Notes: generated from the sequence alone by a model not told the origin. A stretch of DNA of 64,000 nucleotides from Bacillus australimaris (GCF_001307105.1 NZ_LGYN01000001.1:620001-684000), one strand, 5' to 3'. Positions 18,097-28,131 are shown, numbered from the stretch's first letter. Made by a program: numbers and translations.

Positions 18097-19848
18097 TTGA
18101 AGGATTTGGATCCTCTTTTAAAAGTGGACGATTTGCATATATCATTTCACACACGTGATGGTGAATTAGAAGCTGTACGCGGAATTAGCTTTGAAGTAAA
18201 AAAAGGAGAAACACTTGGTATTGTCGGGGAATCAGGGAGCGGAAAAAGTGTAACTGCCCGAAGTATTTTAAAGCTCCTTCCATCACCTCCTTCCTTTTTA
18301 AAATCAGGAAGTATCACCTTTCAAGGGGAAGAACTAACAACTAAAACAGAAAAAGAAATGCAGGCAGTAAGAGGTCAGGACATTGGTATGATTTTTCAAG
18401 ACCCCATGACTTCTCTCAATCCAACTATGCGGATCGGCCCTCAAATCGCTGAAAGCTTGATTAAGCGCAAGCAGCTTTCAAAAGAGGAAGCAAAACAACA
18501 GACCATTGACCTGATGAAGCTTGTAGGGATTAAGCATAGTGAGGAGCGTTATCAGCAATATCCGCATGAATTTTCTGGCGGTATGCGTCAGAGGGTCGTC
18601 ATTGCCATTGCTTTAGCCTCCCAGCCTGCTTTGCTTATTGCAGATGAGCCGACCACTGCACTTGATGTAACAATCCAAGCCCAAATTTTACATGTGATGA
18701 AGGACATTCAAAAACGATTTGGTACATCGATTATCTTCATTACACATGATCTTGGCGTTGTAGCCGGAATGTGTGATCGAGTGGTCGTTATGAAAGAAGG
18801 AAAAATTGTCGAGTCCAATACAACAGAAGAATTGTTTGAACATCCTAAGCATGCTTATACACAAAAGCTTTTGAATGCTTTGCCTCGTTTGCATGAAAAG
18901 AAAAAAAACAAGAAAGATTTTCATTATATACATATGAAAGAACATGATCTACCTTTACTTGAAGTCAAGTCATTATCTCAGCACTTTCAGATCGGCAAAG
19001 GACGTTTATTAAAAGCGGTAGATCAGATTGATTTCTTGATCAAACGCGGAGAGACATTGGGACTTGTTGGCGAATCAGGTTCAGGGAAATCGACCACCGG
19101 CCGAGCGATTCTTCGTTTAAATGAACCGACAGATGGTGATATTCTGTTTCAGGGAATACCCGTCAATCGCCTCTCAAAAAAAGAAATGAAAACGATGAGG
19201 CGGCATATGCAGATGATTTTTCAAGATCCCTATTCCTCCTTAAATCCCCGGTTTAAAGTACTTGATATCATCGGGCAGGCACTTGATCTTCACAGGTTAA
19301 GCAGCAGCAATGCCGAGAGAAGAGAAAGAGTAGAAGCACTGCTTGAGATGGTAGGTCTAAAGCCATCACATGCCGATCGATATCCTCATGAATTTTCTGG
19401 AGGACAGCGCCAACGAATTGGGATCGCCAGGTCTCTTGCCGTCGAACCAGAATTAATTGTATGTGATGAACCCCTTTCTGCACTCGATGTCTCTATCCAG
19501 GCCCAAATTGTGCGCTTATTGGAAGACCTTCAGAAAAAACTTGGATTGACGTATTTATTCATTGCACACGATCTCTCGATGGTGAAACATATTAGTGACC
19601 GAGTAGCTGTGATGTATGCAGGTAAAATTGTTGAACTGGCTGAAAGTGAGGAACTGTATAACAATCCTCAGCACGCCTACACAAAGTCATTACTTGCAGC
19701 CATCCCTATACCTGATCCTAAAGTTGAAGCGAAGAAGCAAAGAATCGCTTTGACAGAACAAGTTGAGGAGGATCCGTATGGCTTACAGCATACTGAACTA
19801 GTGGAAATATCAAAGGATCACTGGGTAGCGATTCCAACAGCACAATAA
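18097..19848 (+). CDS. Tandem ABC ATPase (OppD-OppF fusion) of a peptide-type importer
   Basis: Cytosolic energising subunit carrying two complete ABC domains in one 583-residue chain, equivalent to fused DppD and DppF. Domain 1 (about 5-270) has Walker A GESGSGKS at 44-51, signature FSGGMRQRV and [14 protein letters not shown]. Domain 2 (about 285-560) has [24 protein letters not shown] and [13 protein letters not shown]. Both have the C-terminal oligopeptide-type extension with HAYTQKLL and HAYTKSLL. The start is TTG with AGGTGGTGGAAAG before it. It is divergent from the permease operon, with 130 nt between, and converges on lysC across a shared terminator. It very probably works with the three minus-strand genes. 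Confidence 0.92.
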   Translation: MKDLDPLLKVDDLHISFHTRDGELEAVRGISFEVKKGETLGIVGESGSGKSVTARSILKLLPSPPSFLKSGSITFQGEELTTKTEKEMQAVRGQDIGMIFQDPMTSLNPTMRIGPQIAESLIKRKQLSKEEAKQQTIDLMKLVGIKHSEERYQQYPHEFSGGMRQRVVIAIALASQPALLIADEPTTALDVTIQAQILHVMKDIQKRFGTSIIFITHDLGVVAGMCDRVVVMKEGKIVESNTTEELFEHPKHAYTQKLLNALPRLHEKKKNKKDFHYIHMKEHDLPLLEVKSLSQHFQIGKGRLLKAVDQIDFLIKRGETLGLVGESGSGKSTTGRAILRLNEPTDGDILFQGIPVNRLSKKEMKTMRRHMQMIFQDPYSSLNPRFKVLDIIGQALDLHRLSSSNAERRERVEALLEMVGLKPSHADRYPHEFSGGQRQRIGIARSLAVEPELIVCDEPLSALDVSIQAQIVRLLEDLQKKLGLTYLFIAHDLSMVKHISDRVAVMYAGKIVELAESEELYNNPQHAYTKSLLAAIPIPDPKVEAKKQRIALTEQVEEDPYGLQHTELVEISKDHWVAIPTAQ

Positions 19849-19887
19849 AAAAGAGGTGGACCCCACACATGGGGTCCACCTCTTTTT
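19848..19887. terminator. Bidirectional terminator between ABC ATPase and lysC
   Basis: A perfect 17-bp inverted repeat (AAAAAGAGGTGGACCCC against its complement) with a 6-nt loop. It starts at the ATPase stop codon and lies just after the lysC stop on the other strand, so it serves both convergent genes. Confidence 0.95.
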
Positions 19888-19892
19888 CTTTT

Positions 19893-20393
19893 TTATGAAT
19901 GAGCAGCTGCACTGACTTTCGATAAATCAAACGCATCATGCAGGGCTTCCACCGCTTTGACCATATCATCACGGCCGACCACTGTTGAGACTTTGATTTC
20001 AGACGTACTGACCATTTTCACTTGAATATCTTTTTGCGCTAGCACAGCGAACATTTCAGCGGCTACGCCTGGGTTTGAAACCATACCAGAACCAACGATT
20101 GATACTTTCGCTAATTTGCTTTCTGTCTCAATCTGCTCATAGCCAAGTGCCCCTTTATATTCTTCTAATACTTCAACTGTTTTAGACAAATCATCCGTTT
20201 TCACAGAGAAAGAGATGGAAGTCTGATTGGTGCTTGTGACAGACTGGATGATGATATCGACATTGATATTTTGCTTCGCAAGCGTCGTAAAAATGGTTGA
20301 TAATGTGGTTAAACCACTTGAAAGTCCGCACACTGTTACGCGCGTAATCTGATCTTCAAATGCAATGCCTCTGACGACTAAATTTTGTTCCAT
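19893..20393 (-). CDS. lysC: Internal in-frame start for LysC beta subunit
   Basis: In B. subtilis the aspartokinase II small subunit is made from a second start inside lysC. The same arrangement is visible here: the ATG at 20391-20393 (MEQNLVVRGIAF, residue 246 of the long form) is preceded by a strong GAGGAGG about 9 nt upstream. The product would be the two ACT domains, about 166 residues. Confidence 0.8.
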   Translation of the reverse strand: MEQNLVVRGIAFEDQITRVTVCGLSSGLTTLSTIFTTLAKQNINVDIIIQSVTSTNQTSISFSVKTDDLSKTVEVLEEYKGALGYEQIETESKLAKVSIVGSGMVSNPGVAAEMFAVLAQKDIQVKMVSTSEIKVSTVVGRDDMVKAVEALHDAFDLSKVSAAAHS

Positions 20394-21128
20394 GGATGAT
20401 TCCTCCTCAATTAACGTACCCGATTCATTTTCAATACTAGAACGGACTTCTAGCGGGATTTGATAATTTTTCGCAAATTCAACAGCTCTTGGATGCAGGA
20501 CCCCAGCTCCTAAATTTGCCAGCTCAAGCATCTCATCGTATGAAATACCTGCAAGTTTCCGCGCAGATGGTACATAACGCGGATCTGTCGTAAACACTCC
20601 TGGTACATCTGTGTAAATATCACATTTATCAGCTTTTAGTGCGGCAGCAAGTGCCACAGCTGTTGTATCAGATCCACCGCGTCCAAGTGTTGTGATATGT
20701 AAGTCATCTGCAATTCCTTGGAAGCCTGCTACAACAACGACTTTCCCCCTACTTAATTCCTCTTTAATTCTTGATTCATCAATGTCCACAATTCTTGCAT
20801 TTCCGTGTACCTGCTCTGTTTTCATACCAGCCTGCCAGCCTGTAAAGGAAATGGCATCATAGCCTTTTGCTTGCAGTGCCATCGCCAGTAATGAGATGGT
20901 CACTTGCTCGCCAGTTGTGAGCAGCATATCCATCTCTCTTTTGCTTGGATCATTTGTGAGTTCTTTCGCTAGGTCGACTAGAACATCCGTTGATTTGCCC
21001 ATCGCCGACACAACGACAACCACATCATGTCCTGCCTCGCGTTCAGCGATCACTCTCTCTGCAGCATTGCGAATTTTTTCTGTCGTTCCAACGGAAGTTC
21101 CGCCAAATTTTTGTACAATTAGTCCCAT
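19893..21128 (-). CDS. lysC: Lysine-sensitive aspartokinase II LysC
   Basis: Phosphorylates L-aspartate with ATP, the first step toward lysine, diaminopimelate, threonine and methionine; the Bacillus II isozyme is inhibited by lysine. The chain of 411 residues has the kinase motif VQKFGGTSVG at the N-terminus, TTGEQVTISLLAMAL and GRGGSDTTAVALAAAL, and two C-terminal ACT domains (about 265-405). Start at 21128 gives the B. subtilis N-terminus and follows AAAGGGTGG; an in-frame GTG three codons earlier overlaps that site. An internal start for the small subunit is listed separately. Expression is governed by the lysine riboswitch upstream. Confidence 0.97.
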   Translation of the reverse strand: MGLIVQKFGGTSVGTTEKIRNAAERVIAEREAGHDVVVVVSAMGKSTDVLVDLAKELTNDPSKREMDMLLTTGEQVTISLLAMALQAKGYDAISFTGWQAGMKTEQVHGNARIVDIDESRIKEELSRGKVVVVAGFQGIADDLHITTLGRGGSDTTAVALAAALKADKCDIYTDVPGVFTTDPRYVPSARKLAGISYDEMLELANLGAGVLHPRAVEFAKNYQIPLEVRSSIENESGTLIEEESSMEQNLVVRGIAFEDQITRVTVCGLSSGLTTLSTIFTTLAKQNINVDIIIQSVTSTNQTSISFSVKTDDLSKTVEVLEEYKGALGYEQIETESKLAKVSIVGSGMVSNPGVAAEMFAVLAQKDIQVKMVSTSEIKVSTVVGRDDMVKAVEALHDAFDLSKVSAAAHS

Positions 21129-21196
21129 GTCTACCACCCTTTTTCAAAAGATCACGTGTGAGAGAAGCGGCTTTGGAGACTGTCTGCTCACTGCAA

Positions 21197-21239
21197 ATAA
21201 AAAAAGCAATGAGAGAACAAATCTCCCATTGCTTTAAAA
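21197..21239 (-). terminator. Attenuator hairpin of the lysC lysine riboswitch
   Basis: Long stem AAAGCAATGGGAGA against TCTCTCATTGCTTT followed by seven T on the minus strand, between the aptamer and the lysC start. It would stop transcription when lysine is bound. Confidence 0.9.
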
Positions 21240-21261
21240 TCATCATCAAACGATGCAAACA

Positions 21262-21437
21262 ATGAGATAGCCCTCCAAGAAATAAATTCTTGACAGCCCT
21301 ACATTTCTTCAATGTACAGCCAGCGAATAAAATGAGTGGATTTTATTCACTTCGGCGACGCTCCCCTTTCAGCCCCCTTCTTAGATCCCATCGATCTCTG
21401 AAGGCCTACTCTTGAAGTTCGCACCTCTATCTTCAAC
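21262..21437 (-). ncRNA. Lysine riboswitch (L box) in the lysC leader
   Basis: The minus-strand leader contains the conserved L-box elements in order: GATAGAGGTGCGAACTTC at the 5' side, AGTAGGC, GGGAGCGTCGCCGAAG, then GGGCTGTCAAGAA and GGAGGGCTATCTC, which closes the basal stem (AGATAG with CTATCT). The downstream terminator completes an OFF switch: lysine binding favours termination and so represses lysC. Confidence 0.95.
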
Positions 21438-21468
21438 AAACAACACGTTCATTTATTAAATTAGTCAC

Positions 21469-21497
21469 ATCTTAACAAACTTTATAGAAAAGTACAA
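21469..21497 (-). promoter_or_regulatory. Promoter of the lysC leader
   Basis: On the minus strand -35 TTGTAC (21492-21497), 17-nt spacer and -10 TAAGAT (21469-21474), placing the transcript start just before the riboswitch and right after the uvrC stop. Confidence 0.75.
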
Positions 21498-21498
21498 T

Positions 21499-23271
21499 CT
21501 ATTTTTTTAATGCCTCAATTAAAAGTTCGGCCGTTTGTTTCGGAATGCCCGCTTCCTGAAATTCTTGGATAGAGGCTTCTTTCATCTTTTTCACAGAGCC
21601 AAAATGTTTAAGGAGCTGTTTTTTACGTTTTTCTCCGATACCTGGCACATCGTCCAAAATAGATTGAAATGCATTTTTCCCGCGCAGTTGCCTGTGAAAG
21701 CTAATGGCGAATCGGTGCACTTCATCTTGAATGCGCTGCAATAAATAAAAAGCCTGGCTATTCCGCTCCAGCGCAACCATTTGAAGTGTATCTCCCATCA
21801 TGAGATTGGATGTCCGGTGTTTTTCATCTTTTACAAGTCCTGCCACTGGAACAGACAGGTTCAATTCATTTTCAAGCACATCGATGGCTGCGTTAATCTG
21901 TCCTTTTCCTCCGTCAATTAAAATTAAATCTGGCAGCGGCAGCTCATCCTTTAACACGCGGGTATATCGTCGTCTAATGACTTCACGCATGGATGCATAA
22001 TCATCTGGTCCTGAGACGGTTTTAATTTTGTATTTCCGGTATTCCTTTTTATAGGGCTTTCCGTCCTGAAAGACGACCATGGCAGAAACCGGATCTGCCC
22101 CTTGAATATTTGAGTTATCAAATGCCTCGATTCGGTACGGCATATAAATATTGAGGGCATCTCCAAGCTGCTTCACCGCACCAATTGTCCGCTCTTCATC
22201 GCGTTCAATGAGCGAAAACTTCTCTTTTAAAGCGATTTTGGCATTTTGATGTGCAAGTAAAAGCAAATCCTTTTTCTTTCCTTTTTTCGGCTGGTGAACG
22301 TTTGTCTCAAGCAATTGTTCAATCATCTCTTGATCTACGCTGTCCGGCACCAAAATTTCTTTCGGCAGAAAATGGTTGTTCTTTTCATAAAATTGCCCCA
22401 TAAACGTGAGGAACTCTTCCTCAGGGTCCTGATACATAGGGAACAGACTGACATCACGTTCAATTAATTTTCCCTGTCTGATAAAGAAAACTTGAACACA
22501 CATCCAGCCCTTATCATAGGCATACGCAAAGACATCTCGATCCGATAAATCACTCATCGTCATTTTCTGCTTTTCCATCGTTGAGTCGATATAAGCGATT
22601 TGGTCTCTCAGTTCTTTTGCCCGCTCAAACTCTAAATTTTCGGCGGCTTCCTGCATCTTTTCCGTTAATTCTTTTTTGATTTGCTGATGTCCTCCGTTTA
22701 GAAACCTTGTGATTTCGTCCACGAGCTGCTTATTCGTTTCTTCAGAAATGTCATATACACACGGCGCAAGACATTGTCCAAGGTGATAATATAGACAAAC
22801 GCGATCAGGAAGGGTTGCACATTTTCTCAGTGGATATAAGCGGTCGAGCAGCTTTTTCGTTTCTCTTGCTGCTTGTACGTTCGGGTATGGACCGAAATAT
22901 TTCCCTTTGTCCTTTTTGACATTGCGGGTGACGATCAATTTAGGATGCCGTTCATTCGTAATTTTAATAAAAGGGTACGTTTTGTCATCCTTGAGCATGA
23001 CATTATATTTTGGGTCATATTTTTTGATTAAATTCAGCTCTAAAATGAGCGCCTCGATATTAGAAGAGGTGACAATGTATTCAAAGTCCTCAATTTCACT
23101 GACAAGCCGCTGCGTTTTAGCGTCATGTGATCCGGTGAAATAAGAGCGCACCCTATTTTTTAAGACCTTTGCTTTTCCGACATAAATGATTGTATTTTGT
23201 CTATCTTTCATTAAGTAACAGCCTGGTTGATCCGGCAGGACTGACAGCTTTTCCTTGATTAGTTTGTTCAT
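21499..23271 (-). CDS. uvrC: Excinuclease ABC subunit C (UvrC)
   Basis: Nuclease of nucleotide-excision repair that makes both incisions around a UvrAB-marked lesion. The 590 residues contain a GIY-YIG domain at about 12-90 ([20 protein letters not shown]), a UVR motif near 203-238 ([15 protein letters not shown]) that binds UvrB, an RNase H-like endonuclease domain ([20 protein letters not shown] and [14 protein letters not shown]), and C-terminal helix-hairpin-helix ([22 protein letters not shown]) DNA binding. Length and sequence are normal for Bacillus. It lies between trxA and lysC as in B. subtilis. Confidence 0.98.
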   Translation of the reverse strand: MNKLIKEKLSVLPDQPGCYLMKDRQNTIIYVGKAKVLKNRVRSYFTGSHDAKTQRLVSEIEDFEYIVTSSNIEALILELNLIKKYDPKYNVMLKDDKTYPFIKITNERHPKLIVTRNVKKDKGKYFGPYPNVQAARETKKLLDRLYPLRKCATLPDRVCLYYHLGQCLAPCVYDISEETNKQLVDEITRFLNGGHQQIKKELTEKMQEAAENLEFERAKELRDQIAYIDSTMEKQKMTMSDLSDRDVFAYAYDKGWMCVQVFFIRQGKLIERDVSLFPMYQDPEEEFLTFMGQFYEKNNHFLPKEILVPDSVDQEMIEQLLETNVHQPKKGKKKDLLLLAHQNAKIALKEKFSLIERDEERTIGAVKQLGDALNIYMPYRIEAFDNSNIQGADPVSAMVVFQDGKPYKKEYRKYKIKTVSGPDDYASMREVIRRRYTRVLKDELPLPDLILIDGGKGQINAAIDVLENELNLSVPVAGLVKDEKHRTSNLMMGDTLQMVALERNSQAFYLLQRIQDEVHRFAISFHRQLRGKNAFQSILDDVPGIGEKRKKQLLKHFGSVKKMKEASIQEFQEAGIPKQTAELLIEALKK

Positions 23272-23347
23272 ATTTTCATCCGTCCTTGTTTACCTCTTTC
23301 ACTCCTTCTAGTGTATCACGAACATTTGTTTTATACCATATTGAAAG

Positions 23348-23380
23348 AAAAGCGGCTCTCGTCTTTACGAGAACCGCTTC
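23348..23380 (-). terminator. Terminator after trxA
   Basis: Stem GAAGCGGTTCTCGT against ACGAGAGCCGCTTT with a 4-nt loop and a T-rich 3' side on the minus strand, 31 nt after the trxA stop. Confidence 0.85.
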
Positions 23381-23410
23381 CATGATTATGCCGCTTTGGC
23401 ATAAATCGGT

Positions 23411-23725
23411 TTATAGATGTTTGTTGACAAGCTCAGCAAGTGCTTCTTTTGGTTTGAAACCAACAGAAGTTTCGACAACTTCACCGTCTTTTAAAACAAG
23501 AAGTGTTGGGATACTCATGACGCCGTATTTACCAGCAGTTTCTTGGTTATCGTCTACATCAATTTTGACAATTTTCATTTTGTCGCCCATTTCTTGATCA
23601 AGTTCCTCTAGAACTGGAGCGATCATTTTACAAGGTCCACACCATGGTGCCCAAAAGTCCGCAATAACAACACCTTCTGCAGTTTCTTGTGAGAATGTTG
23701 CGTCAGTAGCTTTTACGATTGCCAT
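23411..23725 (-). CDS. trxA: Thioredoxin TrxA
   Basis: Essential 104-residue cytosolic disulfide reductant serving ribonucleotide reductase and many other thiol proteins, itself reduced by thioredoxin reductase. The active site WCGPCK has Cys29 and Cys32; the cis-proline loop [10 protein letters not shown] follows at about 74-83. Sequence and length are typical of Bacillus TrxA. It is monocistronic in appearance, with its own terminator and about 100 nt of leader. Confidence 0.98.
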   Translation of the reverse strand: MAIVKATDATFSQETAEGVVIADFWAPWCGPCKMIAPVLEELDQEMGDKMKIVKIDVDDNQETAGKYGVMSIPTLLVLKDGEVVETSVGFKPKEALAELVNKHL

Positions 23726-23821
23726 TATTCATTCCTCCAATGTAAATTATGCTTTTTAGTATAGCATCTCCCAATGTGACTTGCGAATGAAATGCTTACG
23801 AATCATTTTTTAGGAAATGAA

Positions 23822-23893
23822 TTAAAAAACAAACCGTATAATCGCACCAATGACAACAATCGCACCGATGATCATCAGAATGGTTCTAAGCAT
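23822..23893 (-). CDS. Small hydrophobic peptide, 23 residues
   Basis: A short reading frame from ATG at 23893 to TAA, preceded at proper spacing by a good ribosome-binding site (GAAAGGGAG). The peptide starts MLRTILMIIGAIVVIGA and ends IRFVF, so almost all of it is one membrane-spanning helix with Arg at both ends. It lies between xsa and trxA on the same strand. I do not recognise a family. The ribosome-binding site and clear membrane pattern are the only evidence for expression. Confidence 0.5.
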   Translation of the reverse strand: MLRTILMIIGAIVVIGAIIRFVF

Positions 23894-23971
23894 ATGACAT
23901 GACTCCCTTTCCGCTTCATTTACAATGTATGATGCCCCAACATTCTTCTCATCAAACATCTAAATATGCAA

Positions 23972-25450
23972 TTAAGCCAGATCGACAGTTATCATGACCA
24001 CTGACATCGGCGGCAGCTCTACCGTTAATTCGCCGGGATTTACAGTCATTTGCTGAAAGTCTCTTGGCTGAACAGCTTGAGGATCGTCGAATGTATTATG
24101 CGCATTCATGCGATCAGCTGTCAGCACACGTCCAGTCACTTTTGTTTGTACATCAACCCCTTCAATGGCAAGGGATACCTCTTTTTGTTCATGCGGATTC
24201 AGGTGACAGTAGCTAATATGCATCTTACCTGATGAACGCGAGGCTGACACACTGACTTGAGGAATTTTTTCACCTCCGCGTTCATACGGCGGTGAAACGA
24301 ACTCCACTTCTAGCGCTTCTTCCTCTTGATGAACTTGAAACATGTGAAATACATGATACGTAGGCGTCACGATCATCTTTTCGTCCTTTGTTAATACCAT
24401 CGCTTGCAAAACATTAACGGTCTGAGCAATATTCGCCATGTGAATCCGCTGACAATGACGATGAAAAATATGAAAATGGAGGGCAGAAACAAGGGCGTCT
24501 CTTAGTGTGTTTTGCTGATACAAAAAACCAGGATTTGTCCCCGGCTCTGGGTCATACCATGTGCCCCATTCATCAATGATCATCCCAATTCGCTTGTCTG
24601 GGTCATAACGATCCATGATTTCCCCATGGTCTTCGACAAGCCGTTCCATTTCATAGGTTTTTTTCAGCGTGATAAACCATTCATCCTCATCAAATTCAGT
24701 CGCTGATCCCTTCTTCTCCCATGTACCAGGTACGGTGTAGTAATGCAAACTAAGCCCATCCATCCAAGATGCTGCCCGCTCCATCAAGACTTTGGTCCAA
24801 TTCACGTCATTGGAATTCGCACCGCAAGCAATTTTATAAATACGCTGACCTGCAAACTCTCTCACATACGTTTGATAGCGTTTATATAAATCGGCATAGT
24901 ATTCAGGCGTCATATTCCCGCCGCATCCCCAGCTTTCATTGCCTACACCAACATAGGTCAGCTGCCAAGGTTCTTGTTTTCCATTTTGAATGCGCCAATC
25001 GGACATAGGTGTTCCATTTGGAAATGTGATGTATTCAATCCAATCGGCTAATTCTTGAACAGACCCGCTTCCCACATTGCCGCAAATGTAAGGCTCACAT
25101 TCAAGCAGCTCACACAATTTCATAAATTCGTGCGTGCCAAATGCATTAGATTCAACCGTACCACCCCAATGAGTATTTACCATCGGCTTTCGTTCACTGA
25201 GATCACCTACACCATTTGCCCAGTGATACTCGTCTGCAAAGCAGCCGCCCGGCCACCTGAGCACTGGTATATGTAATGCTTGAAGCGCCTTTAGCACATC
25301 GGTACGCATCCCTTCAATATGATCAATCTCTGAGTCTTTCCCTACCCAAATTCCGTCATAAATTCCTCTTCCTAAATGCTCCTGAAAGTGTCCATAGATG
25401 TGTTTAGAAATGCGTCCGATCACGTCATTAACTTTTACTGTCCCCTTCAC
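23972..25450 (-). CDS. xsa: GH51 alpha-L-arabinofuranosidase (Xsa/Abf2)
   Basis: Intracellular retaining glycosidase that removes alpha-L-arabinofuranosyl units from arabinoxylan and arabinan oligosaccharides. About 492 residues with GH51 landmarks: [20 protein letters not shown] near the start, [19 protein letters not shown], the acid/base glutamate in [15 protein letters not shown], and the nucleophile glutamate in [15 protein letters not shown] prefer the GTG at 25450, which follows AAAGGAGCGG; the ATG 12 codons upstream lies directly at the end of the etfA terminator. No signal peptide. Located between etfA and trxA as recalled for B. subtilis xsa. Confidence 0.93.
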   Translation of the reverse strand: MKGTVKVNDVIGRISKHIYGHFQEHLGRGIYDGIWVGKDSEIDHIEGMRTDVLKALQALHIPVLRWPGGCFADEYHWANGVGDLSERKPMVNTHWGGTVESNAFGTHEFMKLCELLECEPYICGNVGSGSVQELADWIEYITFPNGTPMSDWRIQNGKQEPWQLTYVGVGNESWGCGGNMTPEYYADLYKRYQTYVREFAGQRIYKIACGANSNDVNWTKVLMERAASWMDGLSLHYYTVPGTWEKKGSATEFDEDEWFITLKKTYEMERLVEDHGEIMDRYDPDKRIGMIIDEWGTWYDPEPGTNPGFLYQQNTLRDALVSALHFHIFHRHCQRIHMANIAQTVNVLQAMVLTKDEKMIVTPTYHVFHMFQVHQEEEALEVEFVSPPYERGGEKIPQVSVSASRSSGKMHISYCHLNPHEQKEVSLAIEGVDVQTKVTGRVLTADRMNAHNTFDDPQAVQPRDFQQMTVNPGELTVELPPMSVVMITVDLA

Positions 25451-25483
25451 TCGACAACCGCTCCTTTGTTTCTTAATCACATA

Positions 25484-25516
25484 CAAAAAAACCCAGAATA
25501 CCTAGGCATTCTGAGT
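25484..25516 (-). terminator. Terminator after etfA
   Basis: Stem ACTCAGAATGCCTAGG folded on CCTAGGTATTCTGGGT, followed by seven T on the minus strand, ten bases after the etfA stop. Confidence 0.85.
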
Positions 25517-25525
25517 GTATGAGCG

Positions 25526-26503
25526 TTACGAGTGGATATTCATCTTTTTTAGCTCTTCATTCAAAAGCGGCACCACTTCAAACAAGTCACCAACAATTCC
25601 GTAATCAGCGATTTTGAAAATCTCGGCTTCTGGATCTTTGTTGATGGCCACAATGACTTTACTGTTAGACATTCCCGCTAAATGCTGAATGGCTCCAGAT
25701 ATTCCGCAAGCAATATAAAGATCAGGTGTGACGACCTTACCCGTTTGACCGATTTGCAAGGCATAATCACAATAGTCAGCATCACAGGCGCCACGCGAGG
25801 CACCGACTGCTGCACCCAGGGTTTGGGCTAGTTCATTCAGCGGTTCAAAGCCTTCCTTGCTTTTAACCCCTCGTCCTCCGGCGACAATGACCTTTGCTTC
25901 AGATAAATCTACACCTTCTGACGTTTTTTTAATGACTTCCTTCACGATCGTCCGTAGGTTCTGAATATCGACAGAAACTGGAGTGACTTCTCCGCCTCGA
26001 GACGCATCACGTTCAAGTGGTGCCACGTTATTTGGACGGATGGTCGCTAGAAGCAGACGATCTGTAGAAATTACTTTTTCGAAGGCTTTTCCAGAGTAAA
26101 TCGGTCTAGTGAACACGAGATGTTCGCCGGTAACGCTTACATCAATCGCATCTGAAATTAAGCCAGTCTGCAGACGTGCGGCTATTTTCGGCGACAAGTC
26201 CTTTCCGATAGACGTATGTCCAAACAGCACAGCATCTGGATCGATCTGATCTAATATGGCTTGAAGCGCCTGCGCAAAACCATCTGACGTATAATATGAA
26301 AGATGCGGATGCTCCACAATCATGACATGATCCGCTCCATAGTAAAGCAGTTCATTCGCTAGGTCTTTGACGTTATCCCCTATTAAGACGCCAATGACCT
26401 CACCGCCATCTGCCACTTTGTGAGCAGCAGCAATGGCTTCAAAGGTCACATTTCTTAATTTACCGTCACGACTTTCTCCAAGTACAACAACTTTTTTACT
26501 CAT
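25526..26503 (-). CDS. etfA: Electron transfer flavoprotein alpha subunit EtfA
   Basis: FAD-binding subunit of the soluble electron carrier that accepts electrons from acyl-CoA dehydrogenases. About 325 residues; the C-terminal FAD domain carries the family signature around LYIACGISGAIQHLAGMSNS (near 270-290), preceded by IVAGGRGVKSKEGF and ASRGACDADYC. Start at 26503 (MSKKVVVLGE) follows AAGGGGGAG; an in-frame start 21 codons earlier would overlap etfB. Last gene of fadR-fadB-etfB-etfA. Confidence 0.97.
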   Translation of the reverse strand: MSKKVVVLGESRDGKLRNVTFEAIAAAHKVADGGEVIGVLIGDNVKDLANELLYYGADHVMIVEHPHLSYYTSDGFAQALQAILDQIDPDAVLFGHTSIGKDLSPKIAARLQTGLISDAIDVSVTGEHLVFTRPIYSGKAFEKVISTDRLLLATIRPNNVAPLERDASRGGEVTPVSVDIQNLRTIVKEVIKKTSEGVDLSEAKVIVAGGRGVKSKEGFEPLNELAQTLGAAVGASRGACDADYCDYALQIGQTGKVVTPDLYIACGISGAIQHLAGMSNSKVIVAINKDPEAEIFKIADYGIVGDLFEVVPLLNEELKKMNIHS

Positions 26504-26546
26504 CTTCAAGCTCCCCCTTGTTCTCGTGATATCGTAAAGTGGATGT

Positions 26547-27320
26547 TTAGATGACCTTTGCTTCATTTCTTAATAGATCTGTCAGTTCTTTGACTTGATC
26601 CTGAAGCTCGCCGCTCAGCACCTTTCCACCCTCTTTTTTCTCCGGTAAGAAACGTTCAATTGTTTTGATTTTATATGGTACATCGTCTTCGTCAAGATCT
26701 AAATCATCAAGTTCCAATTCTTCTAAAGGCTTTTTCTTTGCCTTCATAATGCCTGGTAATGATGGATAGCGAGGCTCATTGAGACCTTGCTGCGCTGTGA
26801 CGACAAGCGGGAGCTCGGCAGAAATTACTTCCACATCACCCTCTGCATCTCGTTCAATGGAAGCAGAACCGCCGTCAATTTGAATGCTTGTAATCGTCGT
26901 GACATATGAAAAACCAAGTAATTCAGCAAGACGCGGTGCTACCTGTCCAGAGCCGCCGTCAATCGCTACATTCCCTGCTAAGATCAAGGAAGCCTCTTTG
27001 TCTTTCAAATAGTGATATAGAATGGTAGAGGCCGAATATTGATCCCACTCCTCTAAATCATCTTCCACATTTAATAAAACGGCTTGGTCGCAGCCCATAG
27101 CAAGCGCTGTTCTTAGCTGTTTCTCCGCATCCTCACCGCCAACTGTCACAACGGTCACTTCTCCCCCGTGCTCATCGCGAAGCTGAATGGCTTCTTCAAT
27201 GGCATACTCGTCATAAGGATTAATAATGAACTCTGCTCCATCTTCTTGAATTGCACCAGACTGAATGGAAATCTTCTCTTCCGTGTCAAACGTACGCTTC
27301 ATCAAAACAAAAATATTCAT
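26547..27320 (-). CDS. etfB: Electron transfer flavoprotein beta subunit EtfB
   Basis: Partner of EtfA; binds AMP and docks the dehydrogenases during fatty-acid oxidation. The 257 residues show MNIFVLMKRTFDTEEKI at the N-terminus, the NPYDEYAIEEAIQL helix and LAGNVAIDGGSGQVAPRLAE in the middle, and the ETF-beta signature region VVTAQQGLNEPRYPSLPGIM near 190. The start site has AAGGGGGAG. It lies 31 nt after fadB and 43 nt before etfA. Confidence 0.97.
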   Translation of the reverse strand: MNIFVLMKRTFDTEEKISIQSGAIQEDGAEFIINPYDEYAIEEAIQLRDEHGGEVTVVTVGGEDAEKQLRTALAMGCDQAVLLNVEDDLEEWDQYSASTILYHYLKDKEASLILAGNVAIDGGSGQVAPRLAELLGFSYVTTITSIQIDGGSASIERDAEGDVEVISAELPLVVTAQQGLNEPRYPSLPGIMKAKKKPLEELELDDLDLDEDDVPYKIKTIERFLPEKKEGGKVLSGELQDQVKELTDLLRNEAKVI

Positions 27321-27351
27321 TTATTTCTCCCCCTTGTGTCGTCCTTATCCC

Positions 27352-28131
27352 TTATTCCCCTTTAAAGTTCGGTTTGCGCTTTTCGATAAAGGCTTGAATG
27401 CCTTCTTTTGCGTCATTCGATTGAAAAACTTCACCGAATTTTTTAGCCTCCAGCTTCATTCCGCCATCATATGAATACAATTTAGTCGCGTTCAATAAAT
27501 CAAGCACATACTCGAGTGATTTTGGACTTTTCGCTGCAAATTTTGCCGCAAGTGTTTTCGCTGCTTCAAGTGCTTCGTCCTCTGTTTCTGCCAGCTTTGA
27601 AACAAGTCCGCAGGCGAATGCTTCTTCCCCTGAAATTGGTTCAGCTGTCCCCATCATTTCAAGCGCTTTAGCAGAACCAACGTAGCGAGGCAGACGCTGC
27701 GTACCGCCAAATCCTGGAATGATGCCAAGGTTTAGTTCTGGCAGCCCAAGCTTCGCATCTTTTGTTGCGATTCGGATATCACAAGACATTGCAAGCTCAA
27801 GACCTCCGCCCAATGCTGCTCCGTGAATCGAGGCAATGACTGGTTTTGGACACTGCTCAATCCGTTCAAAGACTTGCTGTCCTCTGTCTGCAAGGCTTGC
27901 ATAATCAGACTCTTCCTGTAACGTCGTAAATTCTTTAATATCAGCACCTGCTGAGAAGAATCTGCCTTCTCCATGAATGACAATGGCTCTTACTTCTTCA
28001 TTCTGTTCGAGCTGGTCAAACATGTCATTCAGCTCAGTGAGCAGCTGAGAGGATAAGGCGTTTGCAGGTGGATTCTGAATCGTGATGAGCGCTGTCAGTC
28101 CTTCATGATGTAAGCTGAGTATCTTTTCCAT
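27352..28131 (-). CDS. fadB: Enoyl-CoA hydratase FadB
   Basis: Crotonase-family enzyme adding water to 2-enoyl-CoA in fatty-acid beta-oxidation. About 259 residues with the oxyanion-hole segments FFSAGADIKEF and IHGAALGGGLELAMSCDIRIA, and the catalytic region LGLPELNLGIIPGFGGTQRLPRYVG with the acidic residue. Start at 28131 (MEKILSLHHEG) has AAAGGATG 8 nt before it. It sits between fadR and etfB, the B. subtilis order, and should be controlled by FadR through the operator ahead of fadR. Confidence 0.95.
   Translation of the reverse strand: MEKILSLHHEGLTALITIQNPPANALSSQLLTELNDMFDQLEQNEEVRAIVIHGEGRFFSAGADIKEFTTLQEESDYASLADRGQQVFERIEQCPKPVIASIHGAALGGGLELAMSCDIRIATKDAKLGLPELNLGIIPGFGGTQRLPRYVGSAKALEMMGTAEPISGEEAFACGLVSKLAETEDEALEAAKTLAAKFAAKSPKSLEYVLDLLNATKLYSYDGGMKLEAKKFGEVFQSNDAKEGIQAFIEKRKPNFKGE

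Noticed and set aside
25451..25486. ATG at 25486 as the xsa start
   Set aside because: It sits at the end of the etfA terminator T-run without a binding site, whereas the GTG at 25450 is preceded by AAAGGAGCGG.
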